Source of the DNA: DATAES01 sp036493595 | GTDB taxonomy: Bacteria > Actinomycetota > Acidimicrobiia > Acidimicrobiales > JACDCH01 | Direction: 5' to 3' | Length of the DNA stretch: 25,772 bases | Assembly: GCA_036493595.1 (NCBI GenBank) | Contig: DASXPN010000110.1 | Span: forward strand, 1 to 25,772 | Part shown: positions 14,392 through 21,400 of the stretch, one piece after another | How the letters are laid out: each line of letters begins with the position of its first letter | Position numbering within the stretch: the first letter of the stretch is position 1 | Program-made: the position numbers and the translations under genes | The notes under the pieces: generated by a model | Databases searched by the model: none | Seen by the model: only the letters and a program-made list of their open reading frames with translations | Told to the model about the DNA's origin: nothing

Positions 14392-14420
14392 CGGACACGC
14401 GGCAATCGGGCATTTAGGGT
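14392..14420 (+). promoter_or_regulatory. Candidate promoter of the CxxC microprotein gene
   Basis: CGGACA (14392-14397; GACA part of TTGACA) and TAGGGT (14415-14420) are separated by exactly 17 nt. The ATG at 14428 follows after 7 nt, where transcription should begin, so the message would be leaderless. The -35 overlaps the edge of the palindrome CCGCGCGCGG (14385-14394). Confidence 0.55.
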
Positions 14421-14427
14421 TGGCGCG

Positions 14428-14556
14428 ATGTGCATGCAGTGTGTGGCCCAGTCGACGCCTATGATCGGGACCGGGCTGGTCATGCTCCGCCGCAAGTCGT
14501 TCGTGGCGTTCCTCAAGGCGTCGTTCGCACGCCCGCTTGCCCTGATCGGGCGCTAA
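14428..14556 (+). CDS. 42-residue CxxC microprotein, function unknown
   Basis: ATG 14428 to TAA 14554-14556. The protein begins MCMQCVAQSTPMIGTGLVML, with a Cys-x-x-Cys pair at residues 2 and 5. A hydrophobic stretch and then a basic, amphipathic half (RRKSFVAFLKASFARPLALIGR) follow. I do not recognise a characterised family. Support for its being real: a good promoter with leaderless spacing, a sensible stop, and position in a 276-bp gap with no other gene. The CxxC could bind metal or act in redox chemistry; the basic, hydrophobic tail could touch membrane or nucleic acid. It is outside the FadE operon and convergent with the QW-repeat-like gene (20-bp gap). Moderate confidence that it is expressed. 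Confidence 0.5.
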   Translation: MCMQCVAQSTPMIGTGLVMLRRKSFVAFLKASFARPLALIGR

Positions 14557-14576
14557 TCAGTCGTGGGCATGCGGTA

Positions 14577-15449
14577 TCAGATGCGGTTGTAGTTCTGGAG
14601 GGTCGTCAGCGCCTCGAGCGTCAACCGCCCGCGCCACTCGAGCAGCGCGCCGTCGCCGGGCGGATCCCAGGTGACCGACCAGCCGCCGTCCTCCTGTTGC
14701 TGCTCGACGAGGTGATCGAGGTGGGCGTCGAGGAGCTCGGGCGCGAAGAGCGCAGCCGCCATCGAGTCCGGCGTCGGCGCAAGATGCAATGGCGTCAGCG
14801 CGTACTCGCCAGTGTGGTCTTCGGGGTCGAGCGCGAAGAATCCGGCGGACGGGATCGCGTCGGCAACGTCTTCCGCCGCCTGCACGGCGCGCCGCTTGTC
14901 GGGCGCATGGTTCAAGAAGCAGTACACCGCCGCGAGATCCGGACCGCTCGACGGCTTTGTCTCACCGAGCCGCTTCCAGCAGAACGCGTCGGCGCGGTCG
15001 AGCCACGAGTGTCCGACGTGGAGCGCGTGCAGTAGGCCGGCGAGCATCGCGGTTGGGTTCAGCGCGTCGGCGATCCACGCGTTCGGCTGCCAGTGCTCGG
15101 CACGCGGGTAGCGCGCGACGTTCGGGAGGATGGCCGGCACCCCGCCCTCCTCGCCCGACACACTCGAGAGGTACGTGCAGGCACGAGCCACGAGTTCGGG
15201 CGGCGCCAGACCGATGTCGTGCAGCACCCGGAACGCCATGTCGACGTGGATGGGCTGGCTGATCGGGCCCCGAAGGTCGGGCTCGAGCGCGTTGCCGAAT
15301 CCACCGTCGTCGTTCTGGTAGGGCCGCAACGCGTGTACGACGACTTCCGATGAGCCACCGAGAAACCGATGCGCGAAGAGCAGGCGATCGATCAGGCGCG
15401 CGTTGCGCCACATGAACTCGTTTGCGAGCGCAAGATCGACGTCGGCCAC
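14577..15449 (-). CDS. Prenyltransferase/squalene-cyclase-fold-like hypothetical protein
   Basis: 290 residues from GTG 15449. Helical protein with QW-like repeats: YQNDDGGFGNALEPDLRGP (44-62) near the N-terminus and QQQEDGGWSVTWDPPGDG (250-267) near the C-terminus. Similar Q-x-x-D-G-G-[FW] turns recur in the alpha-alpha barrel of terpene cyclases and protein prenyltransferases. The protein is about half the size of a squalene-hopene cyclase and shows no DxDD motif, so it is unlikely to be a cyclase itself. It may bind an isoprenoid or another hydrophobic ligand. It lies 21 bp after the AhpD/CMD-like gene, but TAATCT 8 nt before the GTG suggests its own leaderless start. Not characterised as far as I know. 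Confidence 0.72.
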   Translation of the reverse strand: MADVDLALANEFMWRNARLIDRLLFAHRFLGGSSEVVVHALRPYQNDDGGFGNALEPDLRGPISQPIHVDMAFRVLHDIGLAPPELVARACTYLSSVSGEEGGVPAILPNVARYPRAEHWQPNAWIADALNPTAMLAGLLHALHVGHSWLDRADAFCWKRLGETKPSSGPDLAAVYCFLNHAPDKRRAVQAAEDVADAIPSAGFFALDPEDHTGEYALTPLHLAPTPDSMAAALFAPELLDAHLDHLVEQQQEDGGWSVTWDPPGDGALLEWRGRLTLEALTTLQNYNRI

Positions 15450-15463
15450 GGGGCGGGAGATTA
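15450..15463 (-). promoter_or_regulatory. Candidate -10 with leaderless spacing before QW-repeat-like gene
   Basis: On the minus strand TAATCT (15463-15458) is followed by 8 nt and GTG 15449. No ribosome binding site is visible in the C-rich spacer. No convincing -35. Confidence 0.4.
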
Positions 15464-15470
15464 CGCGGTC

Positions 15471-16337
15471 TCAGCGTTCGCGGAGACGGATCGCGCCGAG
15501 CTCACGCACGATCGAGCCACTGGCGAGCTCGAGCAACGGCTCGACCTCGCCGTCGATGACCGCCACCACGTCGCTGCTGATGCCGTTCTCGATCACGACC
15601 GCTCGACGCCCGATGCGAACGGTGGCCGTCGTGCGACCGGCGCGCACGCCGAACGCGACCGGGTTCGGCATGCCGAGCACGACGAGCCGGGACATCGCAT
15701 GCGCGAGGTAGGTGGGCGCCGCGCTCGCGAGCAGATGAGTCAGCAGGTTGGCGTCGCCGCCCGCAGGCAATTCCACCTCGGGCATGCGCGGTGCCCAGCG
15801 ACTGGTGAGCCGCATGACCGCCGCGGTTGCCACCATGGGAACCGCCAGCGGGAGCGCGACCGTCACCATGGTCGCCTCGTGCAGGATCGCGACCGGCGAG
15901 AAGGGGCGCTTGCCGGTCAAGCGCTCGACGAGCCCATCCACCGTGCTGCCGGCGAGGTTCGACAATTCCGTCTGCGCGACAGTGGCGCGCACCGACTGCA
16001 CGGTGGCCGCGGGGAGGACGTCGCGCAGCGCATCCGAGGAAACCGGCGTACCGGCTTCGGCGCACGCTCGGCCGTAGGCGAGCATGGCATCGGTTCCTTC
16101 GATGTCGTCGAGCTCACCGAGGAACTCGTGCCACGCGCTGTGGATCCATGCCGAGTACCGGCAGCCGTTGACCTCCGTCACCGCGAGGATGATGCGCTCA
16201 CGCGTGCGAGGGTCGAGCGGACCGCGCCGGCCGTACGAACCGACGAGTCCGGGCAAGGTGCGTACCAGCTCCGCAAGCCACGGGGCCGTGACCGTGGGCG
16301 TCAGCGTGCGCCGGTCGAATGAGCCGCGTCCGTCCAT
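15471..16337 (-). CDS. AhpD/carboxymuconolactone-decarboxylase-like protein
   Basis: 288 residues. Residues 38-75 hold the CMD/AhpD core: RGPLDPRTRERIILAVTEVNGCRYSAWIHSAW. AhpD uses E...CxxCxxxH; here the spacing is kept (Glu55, Cys59, Ser62, His66) but the second Cys is Ser, so it cannot form the catalytic disulfide. The remaining 210 residues are mostly helical and extend well past a normal CMD domain. They include a hydrophobic region VTVALPLAVPMVATAAVM. Redox function is therefore doubtful. ATG 16337 is 13 nt after the TetR stop, and TAGCGT overlapping that stop may be a -10 element. It is very likely co-regulated with the TetR gene. Confidence 0.72.
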   Translation of the reverse strand: MDGRGSFDRRTLTPTVTAPWLAELVRTLPGLVGSYGRRGPLDPRTRERIILAVTEVNGCRYSAWIHSAWHEFLGELDDIEGTDAMLAYGRACAEAGTPVSSDALRDVLPAATVQSVRATVAQTELSNLAGSTVDGLVERLTGKRPFSPVAILHEATMVTVALPLAVPMVATAAVMRLTSRWAPRMPEVELPAGGDANLLTHLLASAAPTYLAHAMSRLVVLGMPNPVAFGVRAGRTTATVRIGRRAVVIENGISSDVVAVIDGEVEPLLELASGSIVRELGAIRLRER

Positions 16338-16350
16338 GAAGACGTCGACG

Positions 16351-16944
16351 CTAGGTCGCGAGGAGCAGACGGACGAACCGTTCGAGCACGACCCTCGACT
16401 CCTCCTGGGTGCGACCGTTCGCCGATCGCAGGTGCTCCCACGTCGGCCACGACAGCACGACATCAATGGAGTCGAGCAACTGGAGGCGGGCCGTCTCGTC
16501 GAGCCCGGACAGCTCGCGATCGAAGACACGTTCGAGGTCGGCGCGCAGCACCTCGTGGCCGGCCTGGAGCCGCGCCCGGACCTCCGGCGAGAAGGGCGCA
16601 TGTACCGCCGCGGCGCGACGGATCGGCGTCACATTCTCGAGAATGCGCGCTCGGCTGTCGACCACCTGCACGATCCGTTGCTCCAGCGGGAGCGAGGCGT
16701 CGACCGGGGGTCGCAGGACCCGAATCCGCTCGACGAGCCGTTTGGCGACCGCAGCGTAGAGGCCTTCGAGGTCGTCGAAGTGCTGGAACACGGACCGCAC
16801 CGACACGCCCGCACGCTCGGCGACACGCAGCGCGGTCGGCCGGACATCGCCTTCGTCGACGAGATCGATGGACGCGTCGACGATCGCTTCACGGGTACGG
16901 ATCGCACGCGCCGTGCGGCCGTCAATGGCCGGCATCTGGCCCAT
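16351..16944 (-). CDS. TetR-family transcriptional regulator
   Basis: 197 residues. The N-terminal DNA-binding domain is typical: RTREAIVDASIDLVDEGDVRPTALRVAERAGVSVRSVFQHFDDLEGLY (17-63), with the helix-turn-helix at about 38-57. The C-terminal helices form the ligand-binding and dimer domain and are not informative. ATG 16944 was chosen for GGAG 6 nt upstream; ATG 16935 is an alternative. Only 15 bp separate it from the divergent metallo-beta-lactamase gene, so it probably controls that gene and its own CMD-like operon from one short operator. The inducer is unknown; an alkyl sulfate or fatty-acid-like compound is a guess from the neighbour. Confidence 0.88.
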   Translation of the reverse strand: MGQMPAIDGRTARAIRTREAIVDASIDLVDEGDVRPTALRVAERAGVSVRSVFQHFDDLEGLYAAVAKRLVERIRVLRPPVDASLPLEQRIVQVVDSRARILENVTPIRRAAAVHAPFSPEVRARLQAGHEVLRADLERVFDRELSGLDETARLQLLDSIDVVLSWPTWEHLRSANGRTQEESRVVLERFVRLLLAT

Positions 16945-16959
16945 CGTAGGCTCCGCGGC
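16945..16959 (+). promoter_or_regulatory. 15-bp divergent spacer with -10 for the metallo-beta-lactamase gene
   Basis: TAGGCT (16947-16952) is followed by 7 nt and ATG 16960, the leaderless arrangement. The same bases on the minus strand provide GGAG for the TetR start. Any -35 for the MBL gene would lie inside the TetR coding sequence. Confidence 0.45.
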
Positions 16960-18225
16960 ATGGCGAACGATTCCCTCCTCGACCTGTCCGACCGGATCTT
17001 CAACGGTTCTGCGGCCATCGCCGATCACCATCCGTTCCGTCCGTCGAACCGGATCGAAGAGGTCGGTGACGGCGTCGCGTTCGTCGAGTCATTCGCCAAC
17101 GTCACTGCGATCTCGACGCCGGACGGACTGTGTCTCGTCGACACCGGCAGCGCGTTCGCCGCGGGCGCGGTGCACGACGCGGTGCGCTCGTGGTCGAAGG
17201 ACCGGGCGACGACCGCGGTGTACACGCACGGTCACATCGATCACGTCTTCGGCACCGCGGCGTTCGAGGCCGAGGCACCGCTGAGGGTCGTCGGGCACGA
17301 GGACATCGACCCCAGGTTCGATCGCTACGTGAAGACGGCCGGCTACAACGCGGTCATCAACCAACGCCAGTTCCGGGCGCCGGGATTGCAGTGGCCGACC
17401 GAGTACCGCCGGCCGGACACGACCTACCGCGACCGGCTCGACCTCGACCTCGGTGGCGTGGCCGCGGAGCTCCACCATGCGCGCGGCGAGACCGACGACC
17501 ACACGTGGGTGTGGGTGCCCGAGCGGCGCACCCTGTGCACGGGCGACCTCATCATCTGGTGCACGCCCAACGCAGGAAACCCGCAGAAGGTGCAGCGCTA
17601 CGCGGAGGAGTGGGCCGTGGCGCTGCGGGTGATGGCCACGCTCGATCCGGCTCCGGAACTGCTGCTCCCCGGGCACGGTCTGCCCATCGCCGGCGCCGAA
17701 CGAGTCCACGCCGTGCTGAACGACACGGCGTCACTCCTCGAGTCGTTGGTGGCCCAGACGCTCGAGCTGATGAACGGTGGCGCCCGGCTCGACGAGGTGC
17801 TCCACACGGTGGCCGCGCCCCCCGAGCTACTCGATAGGCCCTACCTTCGTCCGATCTACGACGACCCGGAGTTCATCGTGCGTAACCTCTGGCGCCTGTA
17901 TGGCGGCTGGTACGACGGCAATCCTGCCCATCTGCAGCCCGCTCCCGACCGGGCGCTGGCGAGCGAGATCGCCGGCCTGGCGGGCGGCGCCGACGTGCTT
18001 GCTCGCCGAGCGGTCGAGCTCGCCGCGACCGGCGACGAAGCCGACCTGCGCCTGTCCAGCCATCTCGCGGAGTACGCCGCACTCGCCACCCCGGACTCCC
18101 CCGCGGCGCACCGTGCCCGTGCGGAGGTCTATGGCCGCCGCCGCGACGCCGAGCCATCGCTGATGGCAAAGGGCGTCTACTCCTGGGCCGAGGCGGAGTC
18201 ACTGCGCCTCGCGGAGCGCAACTGA
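16960..18225 (+). CDS. Metallo-beta-lactamase, alkylsulfatase-like
   Basis: 421 residues. The MBL zinc motif THGHIDH (His90, His92, Asp94, His95) is followed by HHARGETDDH (172-181), TGD (194-196; zinc-bridging Asp195) and PGHG with His239. After the MBL fold, LDEVLHTVAAPPEL and RPIYDDPEFIVRNLWRLYGGWYDGNPAHL (about 277-325) match the dimerisation domain of SdsA1/BDS1-type secondary alkylsulfatases. These hydrolyse alkyl sulfate esters to alcohol and sulfate. The SCP2-like C-terminal domain of full-length alkylsulfatases (about 650 residues) is missing; only about 90 helical residues follow. No signal peptide is visible, so cytoplasmic. Sulfatase activity is likely but not proven, since the domain pair also occurs in other hydrolases. 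Its TGA overlaps the FKBP start (TGATG). Confidence 0.86.
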   Translation: MANDSLLDLSDRIFNGSAAIADHHPFRPSNRIEEVGDGVAFVESFANVTAISTPDGLCLVDTGSAFAAGAVHDAVRSWSKDRATTAVYTHGHIDHVFGTAAFEAEAPLRVVGHEDIDPRFDRYVKTAGYNAVINQRQFRAPGLQWPTEYRRPDTTYRDRLDLDLGGVAAELHHARGETDDHTWVWVPERRTLCTGDLIIWCTPNAGNPQKVQRYAEEWAVALRVMATLDPAPELLLPGHGLPIAGAERVHAVLNDTASLLESLVAQTLELMNGGARLDEVLHTVAAPPELLDRPYLRPIYDDPEFIVRNLWRLYGGWYDGNPAHLQPAPDRALASEIAGLAGGADVLARRAVELAATGDEADLRLSSHLAEYAALATPDSPAAHRARAEVYGRRRDAEPSLMAKGVYSWAEAESLRLAERN

Positions 18226-18896
18226 TGGCGTCAAAGGGAAAGGGCGCCCGTCAGCAGGCGGTGCGCCGCGCTCGTATCGCGGCGGCGGCTCACGCGGCCG
18301 AACGCCAGAAGCGACAGAAGCGCATCACCGCCATCGGGCTCGCCGGTCTCCTGATCGTCGTGCTGGCGGTCGGCGCGGTCGTCGCCACCGCGCACAACGA
18401 CAGCAGCAACAAGGCATCGAGCATCGCCAACACGTCATCCGGATCGACCGGCCCGGGCGCCCCGTGCGTCACGATGGCGGACGCTCTCCCGGCCGGCGCA
18501 CCGTACGTGCCCGTGCAGGTCGGGCCGCCCCCCGCGCAGCTCGTCACCCAGGAGCTGCGCGCCGGCACAGGCCCTGCCGTGCAGCCCGGCGACTCGGTCG
18601 TGGTCAACTACGTCGGTGTCGCCTGCTCGACCGGCAAGATCTTCGACTCGTCGTACTCACGCGGCCAGCCGGCGTCGTTCGCGCTGAGCGACGTGATCCC
18701 GGGATGGCAACAGGGCATCCCGGGCATGCAGGTCGGCGGGCAACGCCTACTCGGCATCCCCCCCAACCTCGCCTACGGGGCCAACCCGCCTCCTGGCATC
18801 GCCGCGAACGAGACGCTGTGGTTCGTCGTCGAGTTGGAGAGCATCGGTGCGTCATCGACGACGGACACCACCGCCGCGGTCACGCCGTCGACGTAA
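18225..18896 (+). CDS. Membrane-anchored FKBP-type peptidyl-prolyl isomerase
   Basis: 223 residues. A basic N-terminus of 33 residues precedes one membrane segment (about 35-56, ITAIGLAGLLIVVLAVGAVVATA). A Ser/Thr/Gly-rich linker of about 50 residues follows, then an FKBP domain (about 105-208): GDSVVVNYVGV, GKIFDSSYSRGQPASFALSDVIPGWQQGIPGMQVGG and GIPPNLAYG, ending ETLWFVVELESI. The active-site aromatic and acid positions (Tyr129, Phe140, Asp141, the VIPGW loop and Tyr184) are kept. It catalyses prolyl cis-trans isomerisation of proteins on the outer face of the membrane. Cys81 and Cys134 might form a disulfide there. It is translated from a 1-nt overlap with the MBL gene, although no functional link between the two is known. 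Confidence 0.9.
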   Translation: MASKGKGARQQAVRRARIAAAAHAAERQKRQKRITAIGLAGLLIVVLAVGAVVATAHNDSSNKASSIANTSSGSTGPGAPCVTMADALPAGAPYVPVQVGPPPAQLVTQELRAGTGPAVQPGDSVVVNYVGVACSTGKIFDSSYSRGQPASFALSDVIPGWQQGIPGMQVGGQRLLGIPPNLAYGANPPPGIAANETLWFVVELESIGASSTTDTTAAVTPST

Positions 18897-18919
18897 CGCA
18901 GTAGCGACGACGGGAACGG

Positions 18920-19345
18920 CTATTGCTGTGCGAGGGCGGCGCCGTGATGGACGACCACACGCCATCGTTCGCCGTCGAACACGAACATGTTGAGCGCGGC
19001 CACTGTCCCGCTGATGGTCTCGCCGATGAGGTTCTCGTCCACGGTCACCCACCCGACGTCGCCCTCGACCGCGACCGCCTCGTTGGTGAGGATGAACTGG
19101 AGCGGTATCGAGTCGTTGAACAGCGCGAACCACGAGCCCGACACGGCGCCCCAACCACGCAACGTCTGCCATCCCGGGTGGGTGCAGGCAATGCGGTCGG
19201 AGTGCTCCCATGCCTCCGACATGGCGTCCATGTCGCGGGACTCGAACGCGTCGTAGAACGCTCGGTTGGCGGCGAGGACATCGGTCTGGGCGTCGATGGC
19301 CGGCACCGTACCGGCTGGTGAAGCGGCATCCCCGATCACTGTCAT
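18920..19345 (-). CDS. SnoaL-like / NTF2-fold protein (DUF4440-type)
   Basis: 141 residues. VLAANRAFYDAFESRDMDAMSEAWEHSDRIACTHPGWQTLRGWGAVSGSW, a strand region QFILTNEAVAVEGDVGWVTVDENL, and the C-terminal NMFVFDGERWRVVVHHGA are the standard pieces of an NTF2/SnoaL cone fold. Such proteins are small cytoplasmic enzymes or ligand-binding modules; the family alone does not give a reaction. ATG 19345 is taken as start, although GTG 19339 has a better-spaced GAGGGG (7 nt) upstream. It is divergent from the RecB-like nuclease gene (28-bp gap) and convergent with FKBP. Confidence 0.8.
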   Translation of the reverse strand: MTVIGDAASPAGTVPAIDAQTDVLAANRAFYDAFESRDMDAMSEAWEHSDRIACTHPGWQTLRGWGAVSGSWFALFNDSIPLQFILTNEAVAVEGDVGWVTVDENLIGETISGTVAALNMFVFDGERWRVVVHHGAALAQQ

Positions 19346-19373
19346 ACCCCTCGTGCAAGATGGCGGTGTGCCG

Positions 19374-20225
19374 ATGGAACCGCCCCGCACGCTGTCACCG
19401 TCGAAGGTCGCCGCCTTCACCGACTGCGCGCTCGCGTTCCGGTTCTCGGTCATCGATCGACTCCCCGAGCCGCCGTCGCCTTGGGCCACGAAGGGCACGC
19501 TGGTGCACGCCGCGCTCGAGCGCCTCTTCATGCTTGCGCCCGAGGGGCGCACGACCGAGGCCGCATTCAGCTCACTCGACGATGCGTTCGCCGTGTTGCG
19601 GTTCGAGCCCGAGTACATCGAGCTGCGCCTCGACGCCGAGGAAGAAGTCGCGTTCCTCGAGGACGCTCGGCGACTGATCCGCAACTACTTCCTGCTCGAG
19701 GATCCGACACAGGTGCAGCCGATCGGCATCGAGTTGATGCTCGACGCCGACATCGGTGGCGCACGCGTGCGCGGCATCATCGACCGTCTCGAGCTCGATG
19801 CCGACGGCGACCTCGTGGTCACCGACTACAAGTCGGGCAAGGCGCCACCCGAGCGCTACGAGCGGGGCCGGCTCGACGGTGTGCAGGTGTACTCATTGCT
19901 GTGCGAGCGCAACTTCGGTCGCCGTCCGGCCCGCGTTCGTCTGCTGTACCTCGGCGATCCGTTGGAGATCAGCACCAGCCCGAGCGATCAGTCGACCAAG
20001 GCGGCGGAACGAAAGGTCGGCGCGATCTGGACGGCCGTCGATCGTGCCTGCAGCCGCGACGACTTCCGCCCGCGGCCGTCGGGGCTGTGCGAATACTGCT
20101 CCTTCCGCATGTACTGCCCCGCGTTCGGCGGCGATCCCGACGAGGCGGCTCGCGTCGGCGCCGCGGCCGCGCTCCGGCCGCCTACTACGCTGCCCGAGCT
20201 TGCGCAGGCTGCTCTCGCCGACTGA
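19374..20225 (+). CDS. RecB-like PD-(D/E)XK nuclease with predicted Fe-S cluster
   Basis: 283 residues. The nuclease site is complete: His45 in GTLVHAALE (41-49), Glu120, Asp137 in GIIDRLELD, Asp151 and Lys153 in VVTDYKSGK, and the Q-x-x-x-Y-like motif GVQVYSLLC. Four cysteines, Cys18 (FTDCAL) plus Cys239, Cys242 and Cys248 (CEYCSFRMYC), fit the split [4Fe-4S] ligand pattern of AddB, Cas4 and other RecB-family exonucleases. It should act on DNA ends with divalent metal; no helicase domain or partner gene is nearby, so it is a stand-alone nuclease. N-terminus: MEPPRTLSPSKVAAFTDC; a GTG two codons upstream is also possible. Its 3' end overlaps the PAP2 gene by 26 nt. Confidence 0.88.
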   Translation: MEPPRTLSPSKVAAFTDCALAFRFSVIDRLPEPPSPWATKGTLVHAALERLFMLAPEGRTTEAAFSSLDDAFAVLRFEPEYIELRLDAEEEVAFLEDARRLIRNYFLLEDPTQVQPIGIELMLDADIGGARVRGIIDRLELDADGDLVVTDYKSGKAPPERYERGRLDGVQVYSLLCERNFGRRPARVRLLYLGDPLEISTSPSDQSTKAAERKVGAIWTAVDRACSRDDFRPRPSGLCEYCSFRMYCPAFGGDPDEAARVGAAAALRPPTTLPELAQAALAD

Positions 20226-20763
20226 CCTGAAGGAGGGCGTTCGCGCCTTCGATCAACGGGTCGACTCGCTGTTCGATGAGGCGCGGGGCAACGCGATGGT
20301 CGACCGCCTCATGTACGGCGCGTCCGAGCTCGGCGACTTCTCGCTGATCTGGCACCTGGTCGGCTTGGCCCGCGGCCTGACCTCGGACGAGCGGGCCGAC
20401 GAGGCGATCCGGCTCTCGGTCATCCTGGCCGGCGAGTCGCTGCTCGTGAACGGCGTGATCAAGTCGTTCTTCCGGCGCCGCCGTCCCGTGTGGGATCAGC
20501 CGCGGGCGTTTCGCATCCGCCGTCCCCGCAGCAGCAGCTTTCCGAGCGGCCACGCGAGCGCCGCGTTCACGGCCGCGACGGTGTTGAGCGAGGGCGATCC
20601 GCTGTGGCCGCTGTACTACGCGGCTGCCACGGTGGTCGCCGCGAGCCGCACCTACGTGAAGATCCATCACGCCTCTGATGTGGTTGCCGGCATGGCCACC
20701 GGGCTCCTCATCGGCCGGGTCGCACGCAAGGCATGGCCGAAGCCGGGAATGCCCCGCCCGTGA
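20200..20763 (+). CDS. PAP2-family phosphatase
   Basis: 187 residues from TTG 20200, which lies within the end of the nuclease gene; TACGCT at 20186-20191 stands 8 nt before it, the leaderless pattern seen elsewhere here. The three PAP2 motifs are complete: KSFFRRRRP (88-96), PSGH (115-118) and SRTYVKIHHASD (149-160), with His118 and His156 as the phosphate-transfer pair. Family members remove phosphate from lipid phosphates or undecaprenyl pyrophosphate at the membrane. Hydrophobic stretches occur at about 72-87, 118-148 and 160-174, though the N-terminus is soluble. The longer in-frame extension to 19756 lies wholly inside the nuclease gene and is not used. Confidence 0.86.
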   Translation: MRRLLSPTDLKEGVRAFDQRVDSLFDEARGNAMVDRLMYGASELGDFSLIWHLVGLARGLTSDERADEAIRLSVILAGESLLVNGVIKSFFRRRRPVWDQPRAFRIRRPRSSSFPSGHASAAFTAATVLSEGDPLWPLYYAAATVVAASRTYVKIHHASDVVAGMATGLLIGRVARKAWPKPGMPRP

Positions 20764-20781
20764 TGGAGCGTTAGTGCCGGC

Positions 20782-21390
20782 ATGACCGTTTCTTTCGCCG
20801 TGACCTGGGATTACCGCTGTCCCTTCGCCCGCAACATCCATGAGCATCTGCTCACGGCGCTGGAGGGCAGTCCCGACTGGGAGGTCAAGTTCGCTCCCTT
20901 CTCACTCGGCCAGGCGCACGTCGCCGAGGGCGAAGCAGACGTGTGGGACGAGCCCGAGAAGGACACGGGCATCATGGCCCTCCAGGCCGGTGTCGTCGTG
21001 CGGGATCGGTTCCCGGAGCAGTTCCCCGCCGTGCACCGCGCCCTCTTCGCCGCTCGTCATGACGACGGCTTGAAGCTGCAAGAGGAAGATGTCGTGCGCA
21101 GCGTGCTCACCGCGCACGGCGTCGACGCCGACGAGGTCTTTGCCGCCATCGAGGACGGCACCGCGCTCAAGCAGGTACGAGCCGAGCACGAAGCAGTCGT
21201 CGGCAGCCACAAGGTCTGGGGCGTACCCACGTTCATCTCCGGCGACGAAGCCGTGTTCGTCCGCGTCATGGATCGCGCTCCTGCCGGCAGTGACCCGGCG
21301 CAGTCACAAGCCACCATCGAACGGATCGTCGAGCTTCTCGACGGTTGGCCCAACCTGAACGAGTTCAAGCACACGTCCATCAAGCGCTAG
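20782..21390 (+). CDS. DsbA-family thioredoxin-fold protein (CPFA active site)
   Basis: 202 residues. The N-terminal strand VSFAVTWDYRCPFARNIHEHLL places C-P-F-A (13-16) where DsbA has CxxC. The helical insert (about 60-140) and the cis-proline loop VWGVPTFISGDEAVF (145-159) follow as in DsbA, 2-hydroxychromene-2-carboxylate isomerase and GST-kappa proteins. With only one active-site Cys it should not be a disulfide oxidase; thiol transfer or reduction with mycothiol, or an isomerase role, is more likely. No signal peptide, so cytoplasmic. ATG 20782 lies 18 bp after the PAP2 stop; no good ribosome binding site. Confidence 0.83.
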   Translation: MTVSFAVTWDYRCPFARNIHEHLLTALEGSPDWEVKFAPFSLGQAHVAEGEADVWDEPEKDTGIMALQAGVVVRDRFPEQFPAVHRALFAARHDDGLKLQEEDVVRSVLTAHGVDADEVFAAIEDGTALKQVRAEHEAVVGSHKVWGVPTFISGDEAVFVRVMDRAPAGSDPAQSQATIERIVELLDGWPNLNEFKHTSIKR

Positions 21391-21400
21391 CGACGCGTGG

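Noticed and set aside
14297..14573. Insertion sequence or prophage edge as cause of the SDR truncation
   Set aside because: No transposase, integrase, terminal inverted repeat or target-site duplication could be seen in the flanks.
15369..16322. 317-codon plus-strand frame opposite the CMD-like gene
   Set aside because: Low-complexity Arg/Asp/His-rich sequence, no start context or motif; antisense shadow.
16084..16959. Long in-frame N-terminal extension of the metallo-beta-lactamase
   Set aside because: It would cover the whole TetR gene on the other strand; the first MBL-like residues begin at ATG 16960, which has its own -10-like element.
18898..18926. Inverted repeat GCAGTAGC/GCTATTGC between the FKBP and SnoaL genes as a terminator
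   Set aside because: Only 8 bp with one G-T pair, a 13-nt loop and no U-tract; too weak to call.
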